Positions 43,547-53,250 of a DNA stretch of 64,000 nucleotides are shown one piece after another (position 1 is the stretch's first letter; each line of letters opens with the position of its first letter). A program made the position numbers and the translations under genes. The stretch is from Roseiarcus sp963742305 (GTDB taxonomy: Bacteria > Pseudomonadota > Alphaproteobacteria > Rhizobiales > Beijerinckiaceae). Below the pieces are notes generated by a model, which was not told the origin of the DNA, ran no database searches, and worked only from the letters and a program-made list of their open reading frames with translations. The stretch covers positions 1 through 64,000 of the forward strand of contig CAVULN010000035.1 in assembly GCA_963742305.1 (NCBI GenBank), in the 5' to 3' direction.

Positions 43547-45784
43547 TCACAACGTCCCGAACAGCTTGTCGAGAAGCCCCTTGTCGCGCGCCCGGGGGCC
43601 GCGTCCGGCGCTCGGGATATCGGCGGGCGGCAGCAGCGCTCCCTCCTCATGGGCGCCGCCTGTCGCGCCTCGGGGGATGATCGCCCTTGCTTGCGGCGTG
43701 AAGGTCTCCGGCGCGGGCTGCGGTGCGTGTCCTCCGCGGCCGCCGCTCAAGGGTTGAAGGCCGGTCAGATCCAGCGGAGCCGAAGGCGCGGATTCAAGCC
43801 CCGGCGCCCCGCCGCGCCCGGTCCCGAGCGGCAGGCTTGCGACCGGCACGCCCTCGTGCGCCGCCCTCATGAACCGGCTCCAGATCTCCACCGGCAGGTT
43901 GCCGCCCGACACTTTCCGGGTCGGCGAATTGTCGTCGTTGCCGAGCCAGACGCCAGCGACGAGATAGCTCGTGTAGCCGATGAACCAGGCGTCGCGCCAA
44001 TCCTGGCTGGTGCCGGTCTTGCCGGCAGCCTGCCACCCGGGGAGCTCGGCCTTGCGGGCGGTGCCGATGAGCAGCGTCTCCTGCATCATCTGGTTCATCA
44101 TCGCCACATATTGCGGGTCGATGACGCGGCCGAAATTGGCGCTGCGCCGGACATAGAGAAGCTTGCCGCCCGCCGTGCGCACGCGCGCGATCACATGGGG
44201 CTGAACGCCGATGCCGCCATTGGCGAAGGCGGCGTAGGCCGAGACGATTTCGAGCGGCGTCACGTCCGAGGAGCCGAGCGCGATCGAGGGAACGGGATCG
44301 AGGGCGGACGTGATCCCGAGCCGGTGGGCGACCGCGACCACCGCCTTGGGGCCGACTTCCAGCCCCAGGCGCACCGCGACCGTGTTGAGCGACAGCGCCA
44401 GCGCCTTGGTCAGCGTGACGGGGCCAAAATACTCGCGCGAATAATTTTCGGGGCTCCAGCCCTTGACCTTGATCGGCGCGTCGTCGCGCACAGTGTCGGG
44501 GGTGAGCCCCTTCTCCAGCGCCGCGAGATAGACGAACGGCTTGAACGAGGAGCCCGGCTGGCGCCTGGCGGCGACCGCCCGATTGAACTGGCTGTCGGCA
44601 TAATTGCGCCCGCCGACCATCGCCTTGATCGCGCCGTTCGGATCGAGCGCGACCAGCGCGCCCTGCTGGACGCCGAACTTTGCGCCCTTCGCGTTGAGCT
44701 CGCCGGCCAGCGCCCGCTCGGCTTCGGCCTGCATCCTGAGGTCGATCGTGGTCGTCACCACGATGTCCTCGTCGATCGCGCCCATCGTGTCGTTGAGGGC
44801 GTCCATCACGTAATCGGCGGCGTAGTTGATCGATCCCGCGCTCTTGTCATGCTTGACCTCGGCCGGATTGGCGAGCGCGAGCTTGGCCATCGCCTCGGTG
44901 ATGTGGCCCTGCTCGGCCATCGCGGTGATGACCTGGGCGGCGCGCTCGTTCGCGCCTTTGAGATTCCGGTCGGGCGCAAGGCGCGTCGGCGCCTTCATCA
45001 GCCCAGCGAGAAGCGCGGCCTCCGAGAGCGTGACGAACCGAGCGCTCTTGCCGAAATATTTCTGCGCCGCGGCTTCCACCCCATAGGCGCCCGAGCCGAA
45101 ATAGACGCGGTTGAGATAGAGTTCGAGGATTTGGTCCTTCGAGTACCGGCGCTCGAGCCAGAAGGCCAGGATCGCTTCCTGGATCTTGCGCGAGATCGTG
45201 CGCTCGCGGGTCAGGAACAGATTCTTGGCGAGCTGCTGGGTCAGCGTCGAGCCGCCCTCGATGCTTGCTCCCCCGGTCACGTCGCGCAGAAGCGCGCGGG
45301 CAATTCCGATCGGGTCGACGCCGTGGTGGTCGTAGAAGCGCTTGTCCTCGATGGCGACGAACGCCTTGGGCAGATAGGGCGGCAGGTCGATCAGCCTGAC
45401 CGCCGGGCCGCCGTCATCGCCCCGGTTGGCGATCAGCGAGCCGTCGTCGGAGAGGATGGCGATGTTGGGCGGGCGCCTGGGCACCGCGAGTTGATCGATC
45501 GGCGGGAGCTGGCTGCCGTCATAGGCGAAGAGCGCGCCGAGCCCGACCAGGCCCCAGACCGAGAGCACGAGGCCCCAATAGGCGAGATGGCCGATGAGCG
45601 AGCGGGGACGCCTCGTCCGCCGCGAGCGCGAAGCGGATTTCGAGGGCGCGGCCTTTCTTTTGCGGGCGCCTGGAGGGCGGTCGGCGGGGTCGGCGCGAAG
45701 CTCGCCGCTCCGAGAGCCGCCGCCGCGCCAATTGAGGCTGGGCTCGATCCGCTCACGGCTTTTCCTGCGGCCTCGGCCGAACAT
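43547..45784 (-). CDS. Penicillin-binding protein 1A (bifunctional glycosyltransferase/transpeptidase)
   Basis: The 745-residue class A PBP has a basic, disordered cytoplasmic N-terminus, one membrane helix (LAYWGLVLSVWGLVGLGALF, residues about 67-86), a GT51 domain (EDKRFYDHHGVD and GGSTLTQQLAKNLF) and a transpeptidase domain with the active-site serine in PGSSFKPFVYL, SLN, and KTGTSQDWRDAWF. A Pro/Ala/Gly-rich tail of about 90 residues follows. It polymerises and cross-links glycan strands in the periplasm. Start at the ATG at 45784. Transcribed alone; the 250 bases upstream are shared with dnaN on the other strand. Confidence 0.95.
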   Translation of the reverse strand: MFGRGRRKSRERIEPSLNWRGGGSRSGELRADPADRPPGARKRKAAPSKSASRSRRTRRPRSLIGHLAYWGLVLSVWGLVGLGALFAYDGSQLPPIDQLAVPRRPPNIAILSDDGSLIANRGDDGGPAVRLIDLPPYLPKAFVAIEDKRFYDHHGVDPIGIARALLRDVTGGASIEGGSTLTQQLAKNLFLTRERTISRKIQEAILAFWLERRYSKDQILELYLNRVYFGSGAYGVEAAAQKYFGKSARFVTLSEAALLAGLMKAPTRLAPDRNLKGANERAAQVITAMAEQGHITEAMAKLALANPAEVKHDKSAGSINYAADYVMDALNDTMGAIDEDIVVTTTIDLRMQAEAERALAGELNAKGAKFGVQQGALVALDPNGAIKAMVGGRNYADSQFNRAVAARRQPGSSFKPFVYLAALEKGLTPDTVRDDAPIKVKGWSPENYSREYFGPVTLTKALALSLNTVAVRLGLEVGPKAVVAVAHRLGITSALDPVPSIALGSSDVTPLEIVSAYAAFANGGIGVQPHVIARVRTAGGKLLYVRRSANFGRVIDPQYVAMMNQMMQETLLIGTARKAELPGWQAAGKTGTSQDWRDAWFIGYTSYLVAGVWLGNDDNSPTRKVSGGNLPVEIWSRFMRAAHEGVPVASLPLGTGRGGAPGLESAPSAPLDLTGLQPLSGGRGGHAPQPAPETFTPQARAIIPRGATGGAHEEGALLPPADIPSAGRGPRARDKGLLDKLFGTL

Positions 45785-46041
45785 CGCTGATCCCGTCCGC
45801 GGCGCCTCCCGCCAAAGGGGGAGAAAATGGGCGAACCGCGCCCCGCCGGGTCCCGGAGCGTAAGGCCAGCGGGTTTAAGGCGCGGTAAAGTTATGGCGGA
45901 ATTGACGAAGCAGCGAAAATCCTTGAGGACACACGGCCCGGGGCGACAGCCGCGCCCTTGCGCGCCGGGGCGCGGCTTGGCAAGGTCCGCGGCCCCGCCG
46001 GGGGGAGCGACTGGCGCCAGCGGCTACATGGATTTCAGGCG

Positions 46042-47160
46042 ATGAAAGTCACCATCGAGCGTTCGGTCCTGCTGAAGGCGCTGGGGCACGTCCACCGCAT
46101 CGTCGAGCGGCGCAACACCATTCCGATCCTCGCCAACGTGCTGATCGAAGCCAAAGACGGGAAGCTCGCGCTCAAAAGCACCGATCTCGACCTCGAGGCG
46201 TCCGAGCAGGTTCCGGCCGACGTCGCCCAGAACGGCGCGACGACCGTTCCGGCGCATGTGATCTACGACATCGTGCGCAAGCTCCCGGAGGGGGCGCAGG
46301 CGAGCCTCGAAACGAGCGGCGACACAGGGCAGCTCGTGCTGCGCTCCGGGCGTTCACGCTTTACTTTGCAGGCCCTGCCGGCGTCCGACTTTCCCGACCT
46401 CACCGCGGGCGAGTTCTCGCACAAGTTCGCTCTGCCGGCGTCCGAGCTCAAGCGGCTGATCGAGAACACCCAGTTCGCGATTTCGACCGAGGAGACGCGC
46501 TATTATCTCAACGGCATTTTTCTCCACACCATAGACAGCGGGGGCTCGACAATGCTGCGCGCGGTCGCGACCGACGGGCACAGGCTCGCCCGCGTCGAAA
46601 CCCCAGCGCCCGAAGGATCGGCGGGAATCCCCGGCGTCATTGTGCCGCGGAAGGCGGTGAACGAAGTGCAGAAGCTCCTGGAAGACCTGAGCCAGGACGT
46701 CGGCGTCGAGATCTCGACCGCCAAAGCGCGCTTCCAGTTCGGCGATGTGCTGCTGACCACCAAGCTGATCGACGGCACCTTCCCCGATTACGCGCGCGTC
46801 ATCCCGACCGGCAACGACAAGCGGCTGGTCGTCGAAAAGGTGCCCTTCGAGAAGGCGGTCGACCGGGTGTCGACGCTCTCCTCCGAGCGCGGCCGCGCGA
46901 TCAAGCTCGCGATCGCCGAAGGCAAGATGACGCTCTCGGTGAATAACCCTGATTCCGGCTCCGCCAGCGAGGAGATCGAGGCGGACTACGATTCCGCGCC
47001 GATCGACATCGGCTTCAACGCCCGCTATCTGCTCGACATCGTCGGCCAGTTGTCGTCCGACACCGCCCTGATCCGCCTCGCCGATCCTGGCTCCCCGACC
47101 CTGATCCAGGACCGCGAGGGGGCGCCTGCGCTCTATGTGCTGATGCCGCTCAGGGTGTGA
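46042..47160 (+). CDS. dnaN: DNA polymerase III beta subunit (sliding clamp)
   Basis: The 372-residue protein is a full-length clamp: MKVTIERSVLLKALGHVHRI, HLARVETP-like domain 2 boundary, and the C-terminal PVLIQD-type end (SPTLIQDREGAPALYVLMPL, then RV). Three repeated clamp folds are expected from the length. The ATG at 46042 is the conserved start; the open frame extends upstream without homology. dnaN is usually between dnaA and recF, but here its neighbours are PBP1A and an amidase fragment, so the locus has been rearranged. Confidence 0.97.
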   Translation: MKVTIERSVLLKALGHVHRIVERRNTIPILANVLIEAKDGKLALKSTDLDLEASEQVPADVAQNGATTVPAHVIYDIVRKLPEGAQASLETSGDTGQLVLRSGRSRFTLQALPASDFPDLTAGEFSHKFALPASELKRLIENTQFAISTEETRYYLNGIFLHTIDSGGSTMLRAVATDGHRLARVETPAPEGSAGIPGVIVPRKAVNEVQKLLEDLSQDVGVEISTAKARFQFGDVLLTTKLIDGTFPDYARVIPTGNDKRLVVEKVPFEKAVDRVSTLSSERGRAIKLAIAEGKMTLSVNNPDSGSASEEIEADYDSAPIDIGFNARYLLDIVGQLSSDTALIRLADPGSPTLIQDREGAPALYVLMPLRV

Positions 47161-47199
47161 GGGGACGCGCGAGCGCGCGTGAGCCTAACGCCGGCGCCG

Positions 47200-47433
47200 C
47201 GCGATCCGCCAATCGGCTGGCGCCTGACGTACCCCATCAATCTCACCGGCCACCCCACCGCGTCCGTGCTGGCAGGCTCGAGCGACGGCCTGCCGGTCGG
47301 CATGCAGCTCATCGGGCGGCGCTACGGAGACGGCGACGTGCTCGCCGCCGCCGCCGCGGTTGAGCGAGTTCGCCCGTGGCGCGACGCCTATAAACTGTGC
47401 GCCAGGCGGTCGCTCGAGACGCCTGCGGCCTGA
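47200..47433 (+). pseudogene. C-terminal fragment of an amidase (GatA-like family)
   Basis: The frame encodes YPINLTGHPTASVLAGSSDG, then LPVGMQLIGRRYGDGDVLAA and VERVRPWRDAY, the typical last 70 residues of amidase-signature enzymes. The catalytic Ser-Ser-Lys part is absent; upstream is the dnaN stop at 47160. It is a truncated relic, possibly left by the rearrangement that separated dnaN from its usual neighbours. Confidence 0.75.
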
Positions 47434-47451
47434 GCGCCGCGCACGCCGCTC

Positions 47452-48465
47452 TCAGCTGGTGGCCTTGACCGCGCCAAGGCGCGCCTTGCGCTTCTCGTAT
47501 CGGGCGTTCATCCGCGCGTCGCTTTCAGGCGAGCCGTCGTGCCAGGTGCCGAACAGCGCGTCCAGAGGCACGAGCCCGTCGCCGTAGTTCACCTCGAAAT
47601 ACTTGTGGTGCAGGTAGTGGGCGTAGGCATGGGCGTCGAAGGCGGACTCTTCGCCCGTCTCGATCTTGTCGAAGCCGATGTGGCCGACAATCGCGCCAAA
47701 CCCGGCGTAATGCAGTTGATAGATCGCCAGAACCGGATTCGAGGGGATGATCACATGGATGAGCGAGGATGAGAAATAGAGCAACTGCTCGACCGGGTGC
47801 ATCGACAGCGACGACCATGGCGAAGGATTGACCGAGTGGTGATGGACGCTGTGCACCCAGCGATAGAGGGGCGGCCAGTGGATCATGCGATGGATGCAAA
47901 AGAAGTGGAACTCGTGGAAGATCGGCACGACGAGCGCGAGGCAGCCAAGATAGATCGGATGCTCGGCGAAGGAGAGCCAGGGCGCGTAGCCGTTGGCGAA
48001 AGCGAACAGGATCCCGACCTCGTAGGCCGTCCAGATCGGCACGCCGGTTCCGAACGTCCGAATGGCGCCCTCGACGTTCTGGCTGTTGAACAGGAAGGCT
48101 TTATTCTTGATGTCGTTGGGAAACTTGGCGTTGTATTTGAAGCGGTTTCCCTGAGCCCGCGCCATGTAGAGCCGGTATTCGAACGCGCTGTAGAACAGGA
48201 ACACCGCGATGCAGTTGACGAGGAAAAGCCTGAGGATCCAGTCCCACGACAGCGTCTTCATCACCTCCACGTCAGGCAGCACGAACAGCGCATAGGCGAC
48301 CGCGGACGCCGCAAATAGGAGGTTCCACGGTAGGAAATAGCCAGGGAGCCATTTTAGGAAGGCGAGCGGCCGCGGCGGAAGGACGAAGACGGGAGCGATT
48401 GTGAGAGTGGCGCTCGGCGCCCAGTCCCCCCGCTTGTTGCGTTTGCCGTGTTTGAGGTCGTCCAT
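47452..48465 (-). CDS. Membrane fatty acid hydroxylase/sterol desaturase family protein
   Basis: The 337-residue integral membrane protein has at least four hydrophobic segments and the histidine clusters that bind the di-iron centre: HEFHFFCIHRMIH (residues about 192-204), HSVHHHSVNP (about 214-223) and HAYAHYLHHKYFEVNYGDG (about 289-307). Family members hydroxylate or desaturate lipids with O2. The ATG at 48465 is preferred; AAGAAGGA lies about 10 bases upstream, inside the longer TTG frame. No electron donor gene is adjacent. Substrate not assignable. Confidence 0.88.
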   Translation of the reverse strand: MDDLKHGKRNKRGDWAPSATLTIAPVFVLPPRPLAFLKWLPGYFLPWNLLFAASAVAYALFVLPDVEVMKTLSWDWILRLFLVNCIAVFLFYSAFEYRLYMARAQGNRFKYNAKFPNDIKNKAFLFNSQNVEGAIRTFGTGVPIWTAYEVGILFAFANGYAPWLSFAEHPIYLGCLALVVPIFHEFHFFCIHRMIHWPPLYRWVHSVHHHSVNPSPWSSLSMHPVEQLLYFSSSLIHVIIPSNPVLAIYQLHYAGFGAIVGHIGFDKIETGEESAFDAHAYAHYLHHKYFEVNYGDGLVPLDALFGTWHDGSPESDARMNARYEKRKARLGAVKATS

Positions 48466-48623
48466 CAGAAAATGTCCTTCTTTCAAATTCTGAGTAACGC
48501 GGCCGGTCCGTCTGGTTCGATCAAAATATCATACCAGGGTCGGCCGCGCGCGGGGTTTTTCGGTCAGGCATCGTCCGCTGGAGCGTCGATGGGTGGACCG
48601 AACGCGCCTTGGCCGCCGGAAGA

Positions 48624-48690
48624 CTACGCCGCCGCGTCGGCCTCGTTCAGCCGGCGCCCGCCTGCCCACAGGTGCGACCATATCGCGCTG
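48624..48690 (-). pseudogene. Second copy of the nagA 3' end
   Basis: The minus strand reads AIWSHLWAGGRRLNEADAAA and a TAG stop at 48624-48626. The end of the nearby nagA gene (48754-49906) reads EVWSGGRRLAEVDAAA. The two DNA stretches are also clearly similar (both begin ACGCCGCCGCGTCG on the plus strand). Only about 20 codons of similarity remain, so this is a duplicated or recombined gene tail. Confidence 0.6.
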
Positions 48691-48753
48691 GCGGACGTTG
48701 CAGCCCGCTGATCGCACAGGAGGCGAGGCCCGCGGTGGACCGCGCCCGGTCCC

Positions 48754-49906
48754 TTACGCCGCCGCGTCGACCTCGGCGAGCCGCCGGCCGCCCGACCAGA
48801 CCTCCGACACCTGAAGATCGTCGGTCAGGTGCACGAGGTCGGCTCTGTGGCCGGGCTTAAGGCGCCCGATCCGGTCGTCGACACGTAAAAGACGCGCCGG
48901 CGTCAGCGTCGCCATCATGAGGGCGTCGGCGAGCGGAATGCCGAGCTTGTGGACGACATAGGCGACGGCGTCGCGCATGGTGATCGCGGCGCCCGCGAGC
49001 GTGCCGTCCTCGGTCGACGAGCTTGGCGCCGAGGCGCTTTATCCGACGCCCGTGCAGCTCGAAAGCGTCGGGCCCCCCGGCGGCGGACGGCATGGCGTCG
49101 GACACGAGCGCGATCCCGCGCGCTCCCCTGGCGGCCAGCGCCGCGCGATAGGCTGAGGGATGGGCGTGCTCGCCGTCCGCGATCATGCCGCAGATGACGC
49201 GCTTGTCCGCAAGCGCCGCGCCGACCACGCCGGGCGCGCGCGAATTGAGCTGGCTCATCGCGTTATAGAGATGAGTGACGGCGCTGGCCCCGGCGTCGAA
49301 GACAGAGAGCGCCTCCTCCGCGCTCGCGTCCGAATGGCCGAGGCTGACCACGATCCCGGCTTTCGCCAGGCGCGCGATGCGCTCGAGCGGGACCGAGGCG
49401 GGCGCGAGTGTCACGACCATCACGCCCGCCTGCGCGGCGATCAGCGAGTCGGCGTCCTCTTCCCGCATCGGACGGATGAACTCAGGCGGATGCGCGCCCT
49501 TGCGCTTGAGGTCGATGAACGGACCCTCGACATGGATTCCAAGTGCGCCAGGAACGCGCGCGCGCGCCTCGCGCGCGGCGGCGAGGGCTGCGTCAAGCAC
49601 CTGCGGCGCGTCGGTGACCACGGTCGGCAGGAAGGCGGTCACGCCGGCCAGCCGATGCGCCGATCCGATCGCGGCGATCCCCTCGACCGTCGGCTCGGCG
49701 TTGAACAGGACGCCGACGCCGCCGTTGATCTGCCAGTCGATGAAGCCTGGAGAGAGAATTCCGCCGCCGAGATCAACCTGCTCGCCTCCGCGGGGGCGAT
49801 CTTTAGTCGGGGTGAGTGCATGGATCGAATCGCCCTCGAGAGCGAGCGCGCAATCGTCATGCAGCCGTTCGCCGTCGAACAGGCGCGCCCCATAGAGAAC
49901 TTTCAC
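48754..49906 (-). CDS. nagA: N-acetylglucosamine-6-phosphate deacetylase, frameshifted near the end
   Basis: NagA deacetylates GlcNAc 6-phosphate in amino sugar and cell-wall recycling. Motifs: GFIDWQINGG (residues about 54-63), GIHVEGPFIDLKRKGAHP (metal glutamate), VSLGHSDA, THLYNAMSQL and LVSDAMPSAAGG. An extra base near 49012-49015 breaks the frame after GAKLVD; the next frame supplies RDAVAYVVHKLGIPLADAL, TLTPARLLRVDDRIGRLKPG and a stop at 48754. Removing one base gives 383 residues, the normal size. The GTG start at 49906 overlaps the pcp stop. It is downstream of pcp and two acyl-CoA dehydrogenase genes in one apparent operon. Confidence 0.85.
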
Positions 49907-50565
49907 TGCGCGGCTTCCCCTTGTGACGCGATGCCGGGGACGGCAACCATCGCCGCGGCGGCCGCCCGGAGCGCGTCGGCAGCCTTCGCCGCTGTGAGGC
50001 GCCTTGCATTCGCCCGCGCCGGCGTCTGCTCTGGCGCTGCGGGCAGATGCACGAAGATCGCGGGGATCGCCCGCCGCTCGCGGCGCAGATAGTCGAGCGC
50101 GCCGAAGTAGAGGTGGTTGCAGACGAAGCCTCCGGCGTTCGTCGACACGCGGGCCGGAATTCCAGCCTCTTTGATCCCGCGGACGATGGCCGTGACCGGC
50201 GCCGCGGCTTTGAGCCAATCGGGCGCGTCGCGGGAGATCCTTATTCCCCTCCGCAGGGCGCCGTCATTGTCAGGCGCCGCGGCGGCGTCGAGGTTGTGCG
50301 CGAACCGCTCAACGCAGACGACGCCGCGTCGCGCCGCCTGGCCGGTCATCAGAAGCGCGTCGGGCAGAAGGGTTTCGATCGCGAGGACGAGTTCCTTCAC
50401 CGAGGCGTCGTAAGCGCAGGGCAGGAGTTGCGCGACCGCCGCATATTCGCCATGCCGCCAGCCTTCGAGCCTTCGCGCCGCTTCCCACGACGCGTTGACG
50501 GTTTCGCCGTCAAACGGCTCAAAGCCAGTGACAAGGATCGTGTGCGCCGCGCTCGACGAGGTCAT
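49903..50565 (-). CDS. pcp: Pyroglutamyl-peptidase I
   Basis: This cysteine peptidase removes N-terminal pyroglutamate. The N-terminus ILVTGFEPFDGETVNASWEA (residues about 10-29) and the catalytic TNAGGFVCNHLYFGALDYL with the nucleophilic cysteine, followed by a histidine in AIFVHLPAAPEQ, match family C15. Length 220 is typical. ATGA-type overlaps join it to the acyl-CoA dehydrogenase upstream and to nagA downstream, an unusual functional mixture for tightly coupled genes. Confidence 0.92.
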   Translation of the reverse strand: MTSSSAAHTILVTGFEPFDGETVNASWEAARRLEGWRHGEYAAVAQLLPCAYDASVKELVLAIETLLPDALLMTGQAARRGVVCVERFAHNLDAAAAPDNDGALRRGIRISRDAPDWLKAAAPVTAIVRGIKEAGIPARVSTNAGGFVCNHLYFGALDYLRRERRAIPAIFVHLPAAPEQTPARANARRLTAAKAADALRAAAAAMVAVPGIASQGEAAQ

Positions 50566-51711
50566 GCGAACAGGCTGCCGCGGTCGGCAAGACGGCGCAC
50601 GTGAACATCCGAGTCGCCATAAGCCTTGTCGATCATCGTCAGGCGCTTGAAGAGATGTCCGACCTTGTATTCATAGGTCATTGCGATGCCGCCGTGCATC
50701 TGCACGGCCTGTTGGCCGATGAACTTGGCCGAGCGCCCGATTTGCGCCTTGACCGCCGACATGGTCTTCGCGCGCTCGGCCGCATCGTCTTCGCTGGCCA
50801 TCATGGCCGCGAGATACGCCATGCTACGCGCCTGTTCGAGCGCGACTACCATGTCGGAGGCGCGATGCTGGAGAGCCTGGAACGAGCCGATCGTGACGCC
50901 GAACTGTTTGCGCGTCTTGAGGTACTCGACCGTCATCGCGAGCGCTTCCGCCATGGCGCCGACTGCTTCAGCGGCAAGCGCGGCGATCGTCTCGTCGACC
51001 GCCCGCTCGATCGCCGGCGCCGCGCCGTCCGAGGGGCCCAGAACGTCGTGCGGCGCGACGCGGACATCGCTGAAAGCAATCTCCGCCGCCCGCTGGCCGT
51101 CCTGGGTCGGGTAGCCGCGCCGCGTGACGCCTTGCGCGTCAGCGTCCACAAGGAAGAGGCCGATCCCGTCGCGGTCGCGCCGCTCGCCCTTAACGCGGCC
51201 TGAGACGATGAGCTTGTCGGCGCTGTCGCCCTGGCCGACCAGGGTTTTTTCGCCGTTCAGGACGTATCCGCCCCCGCCGTCATGAACCGCGCTGAGAGCC
51301 ACGTCGTTGAGATCGTAGCCCGATTGCTTCTCCATCTGGGCGAAGCTCAGCTTGAGCTCGCCTGCGGCGATCGATCCGATCAGTTCGGCCGCGCTGCGTG
51401 TCGCTTGCGCCATGCCTGACGAGGCCGCCGCACAGGACGACGGTCTGAAGGTAGGGCTCGAGCGCCAGCGCCTTGCCGATCTGCTCCATCACGATCATCG
51501 TCTCGACCGCCCCGCCGCCGAAGCCGCCGTCGGCTTCGGCGAAGGGCGCGCCGAGGAGGCCCATTTCGGCGTAAGCGCGCCACAGCGCTTCACTCCAGCC
51601 GTGGGGACTCGCCTGATGGGCCTTGCGGGCCTCGAATCCGTAGCGGTCCTTCATCAGCCGCGCGACATTGTCGCGCAAGAGCTCCTGTTCGGCGCTGAAC
51701 TCGAAGTCCAT
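50562..51711 (-). CDS. Acyl-CoA dehydrogenase, small subunit type (PimD-like), frameshifted
   Basis: The N-terminal half begins DFEFSAEQELLRDNVARLMK and runs to TVVLCGGLV; the C-terminal half in another frame continues MAQATRSAAELIGSIAAGEL, IGLFLVDADAQGV, RKQFGVTIGSFQALQHR and MHGGIAMTYEYKVGHLFKRL. One surplus base near 51410-51415 separates them; without it the protein is 382 residues, normal for the family. With the larger dehydrogenase gene six bases upstream it resembles pimeloyl-CoA dehydrogenase PimC/PimD pairs of dicarboxylic or cyclic acid degradation. The glutamate of the usual active site is not evident, as in many second subunits. Confidence 0.82.
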
Positions 51712-51717
51712 TTTGTC

Positions 51718-52908
51718 TCAGAGCCCCAGTATGGCCTTGGCGATGATGCCGCGCTGGATCTCGTTCGATCCGCCATAGATCGAGACCTTGCGGTAGTTGA
51801 AATAGATCGGCGCGAGCGGGGCCGCCCAGTCCGGGCCGACCGGAGGCTCGTTGCTCATGGCGTCGAGGTCGCGATAGGGCAGGGCGTAGGGTCCGACGAC
51901 CTCCATCAAAAGATCAGTGGTCGCCTGCTGGATCTCCGAGCCCTTGATCTTGAGCACCGAGGAGGCAGGATCGGGCTTGCCCGCGTTGCGGCGGTTCGAG
52001 ATGACCCGCATCTGGGTCATTTCCAGCGCTTTCAGCTCGACTTCGACCTCGGCCAGCTTGGCGCGGAAGAAAGGATCCTCGATCTTCGGCCCTGAGCCAT
52101 AGACCGGGATCGAGGCGAGTTCGCGCACCCGGTCGAGACGCGCCTTGGAGACGCCGACGCGGGCGATGCCGTTGCGCTCGTTGGCGAGCAGGAACTTGGC
52201 GTAGTCCCAGCCCTTGTTCTCGTCGCCCACAATCGCGTCGGCGGGAACGCGCACGTCGTCGAGGAACACCTCGTTGACCTCGTGGCCGCCGTCGATCGTC
52301 TGGATGGGTTTGACGGTGATTCCGGGGGTCTTCATGTCGACGAGGAAGAACGAGATGCCCTCCTGCTTCTTCGCCTGGGCGTTGGTGCGCGCGAGGACGA
52401 AAATCCAGTCGGCATATTGGGCCAGGGTGGTCCAGGTCTTCTGGCCCGAGATCACCCAGCCGCCGGCGTCTCGCCGGGCGGCGGTCCTCAGGCTCGCGAG
52501 GTCCGATCCCGCGCCGGGTTCCGAGAAGCCCTGGCACCACCAGTCGCGAAGATCGATGATGCGCGGCAGGAAGCGCCGCTTCTGCGCTTCGGAGCCAAAG
52601 GTATAGATCACCGGGCCGACCATGCTGACGCCGAATGCGATGAGTTCCGGCGCGTTGCCGCGCTGCATCTCGTCGAGAAAGATCGCCTGCTCGATCGGGC
52701 TGAAGCCCGCGCCGCCCCATTGCTTCGGCCAGTGCGGGGCGCCCCAGCCCTTGGCGGCGAGAATGCGGGTCCAGCGGACATAATCGTCCTTCGACAGGTG
52801 CTTTCCGGCGACCGTCTTCTCGCGGATCGAAGCCGGCAAGTTGTCGCGCACAAAGGCGCGAACCTCGCCGCGGAAGCTAAGCTCGTCCTCGGTCAGTTGA
52901 AGGTCCAT
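51718..52908 (-). CDS. Acyl-CoA dehydrogenase, large subunit type (PimC-like)
   Basis: The 396-residue FAD enzyme starts MDLQLTEDELSFRGEVRAFV at the ATG at 52908, preceded by GGGAGG. Domains in order: N-terminal helices, CQGFSEPGAGSDLASLRT (about 123-140), the beta domain with WVISGQKTWTTLAQYADW, and the C-terminal helices with FNYRKVSIYGGSNEIQRGII. The SIYGGSNEIQ end and the pairing with a divergent partner match PimC-type dehydrogenases acting on pimeloyl-CoA or related dicarboxyl-CoA esters; the substrate here is inferred. It is the first gene of an operon of four: large and small dehydrogenase, pcp and nagA. Confidence 0.88.
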   Translation of the reverse strand: MDLQLTEDELSFRGEVRAFVRDNLPASIREKTVAGKHLSKDDYVRWTRILAAKGWGAPHWPKQWGGAGFSPIEQAIFLDEMQRGNAPELIAFGVSMVGPVIYTFGSEAQKRRFLPRIIDLRDWWCQGFSEPGAGSDLASLRTAARRDAGGWVISGQKTWTTLAQYADWIFVLARTNAQAKKQEGISFFLVDMKTPGITVKPIQTIDGGHEVNEVFLDDVRVPADAIVGDENKGWDYAKFLLANERNGIARVGVSKARLDRVRELASIPVYGSGPKIEDPFFRAKLAEVEVELKALEMTQMRVISNRRNAGKPDPASSVLKIKGSEIQQATTDLLMEVVGPYALPYRDLDAMSNEPPVGPDWAAPLAPIYFNYRKVSIYGGSNEIQRGIIAKAILGL

Positions 52909-53250
52909 GGGGATCGCCTCCCAAATGGTCAGCCGCCCGACGTGGGGCGTTGCGCCTTGCCCTCCAGTTTCGGGCCTTGCCCCGGCGCCGTCAACATATC
53001 CGGCGCCAGGGTCGAAACCTTCTTGACCGATGACCGGGCCAGGGACATGACCCCAATTCGGCTTTGGCCGCCGGAAGGGCTGGACGAGGCGGAGGTTGCG
53101 GATCGAGAGAGCGGGCGGCTTATGCACGCCGTCGCGAATGCAAGCCGCCGCTTTTGTTGTCATGGTCATACTTTCGCGGCATTTTTAACTGCGAAGCTCG
53201 CCGAATCGCGCCTTGGCGGTTCGTCGAGGCGGAGTGGAAGTGGTTTCTCA
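52909..53250 (+). other. Divergent intergenic region, no gene seen
   Basis: These 342 bases lie between the dehydrogenase operon (minus) and asmA (plus). Both open frames crossing it are upstream extensions of the flanking genes without homology. The part at 53150-53190 is AT-richer (TTTTGTTGTCATGGTCATAC) and is the best candidate for the asmA promoter. No RNA structure was recognised. Confidence 0.45.

Noticed and set aside
43313..45790. 825-codon open frame on the plus strand
   Set aside because: It mirrors the PBP1A gene, which has all catalytic motifs on the minus strand.
45785..46041. Replication origin next to dnaN
   Set aside because: The 257 bases contain no DnaA-box cluster or AT-rich stretch.
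47161..47180. Terminator after dnaN
   Set aside because: The ACGCGCGAGCGCGCGT palindrome is not followed by a U-run.
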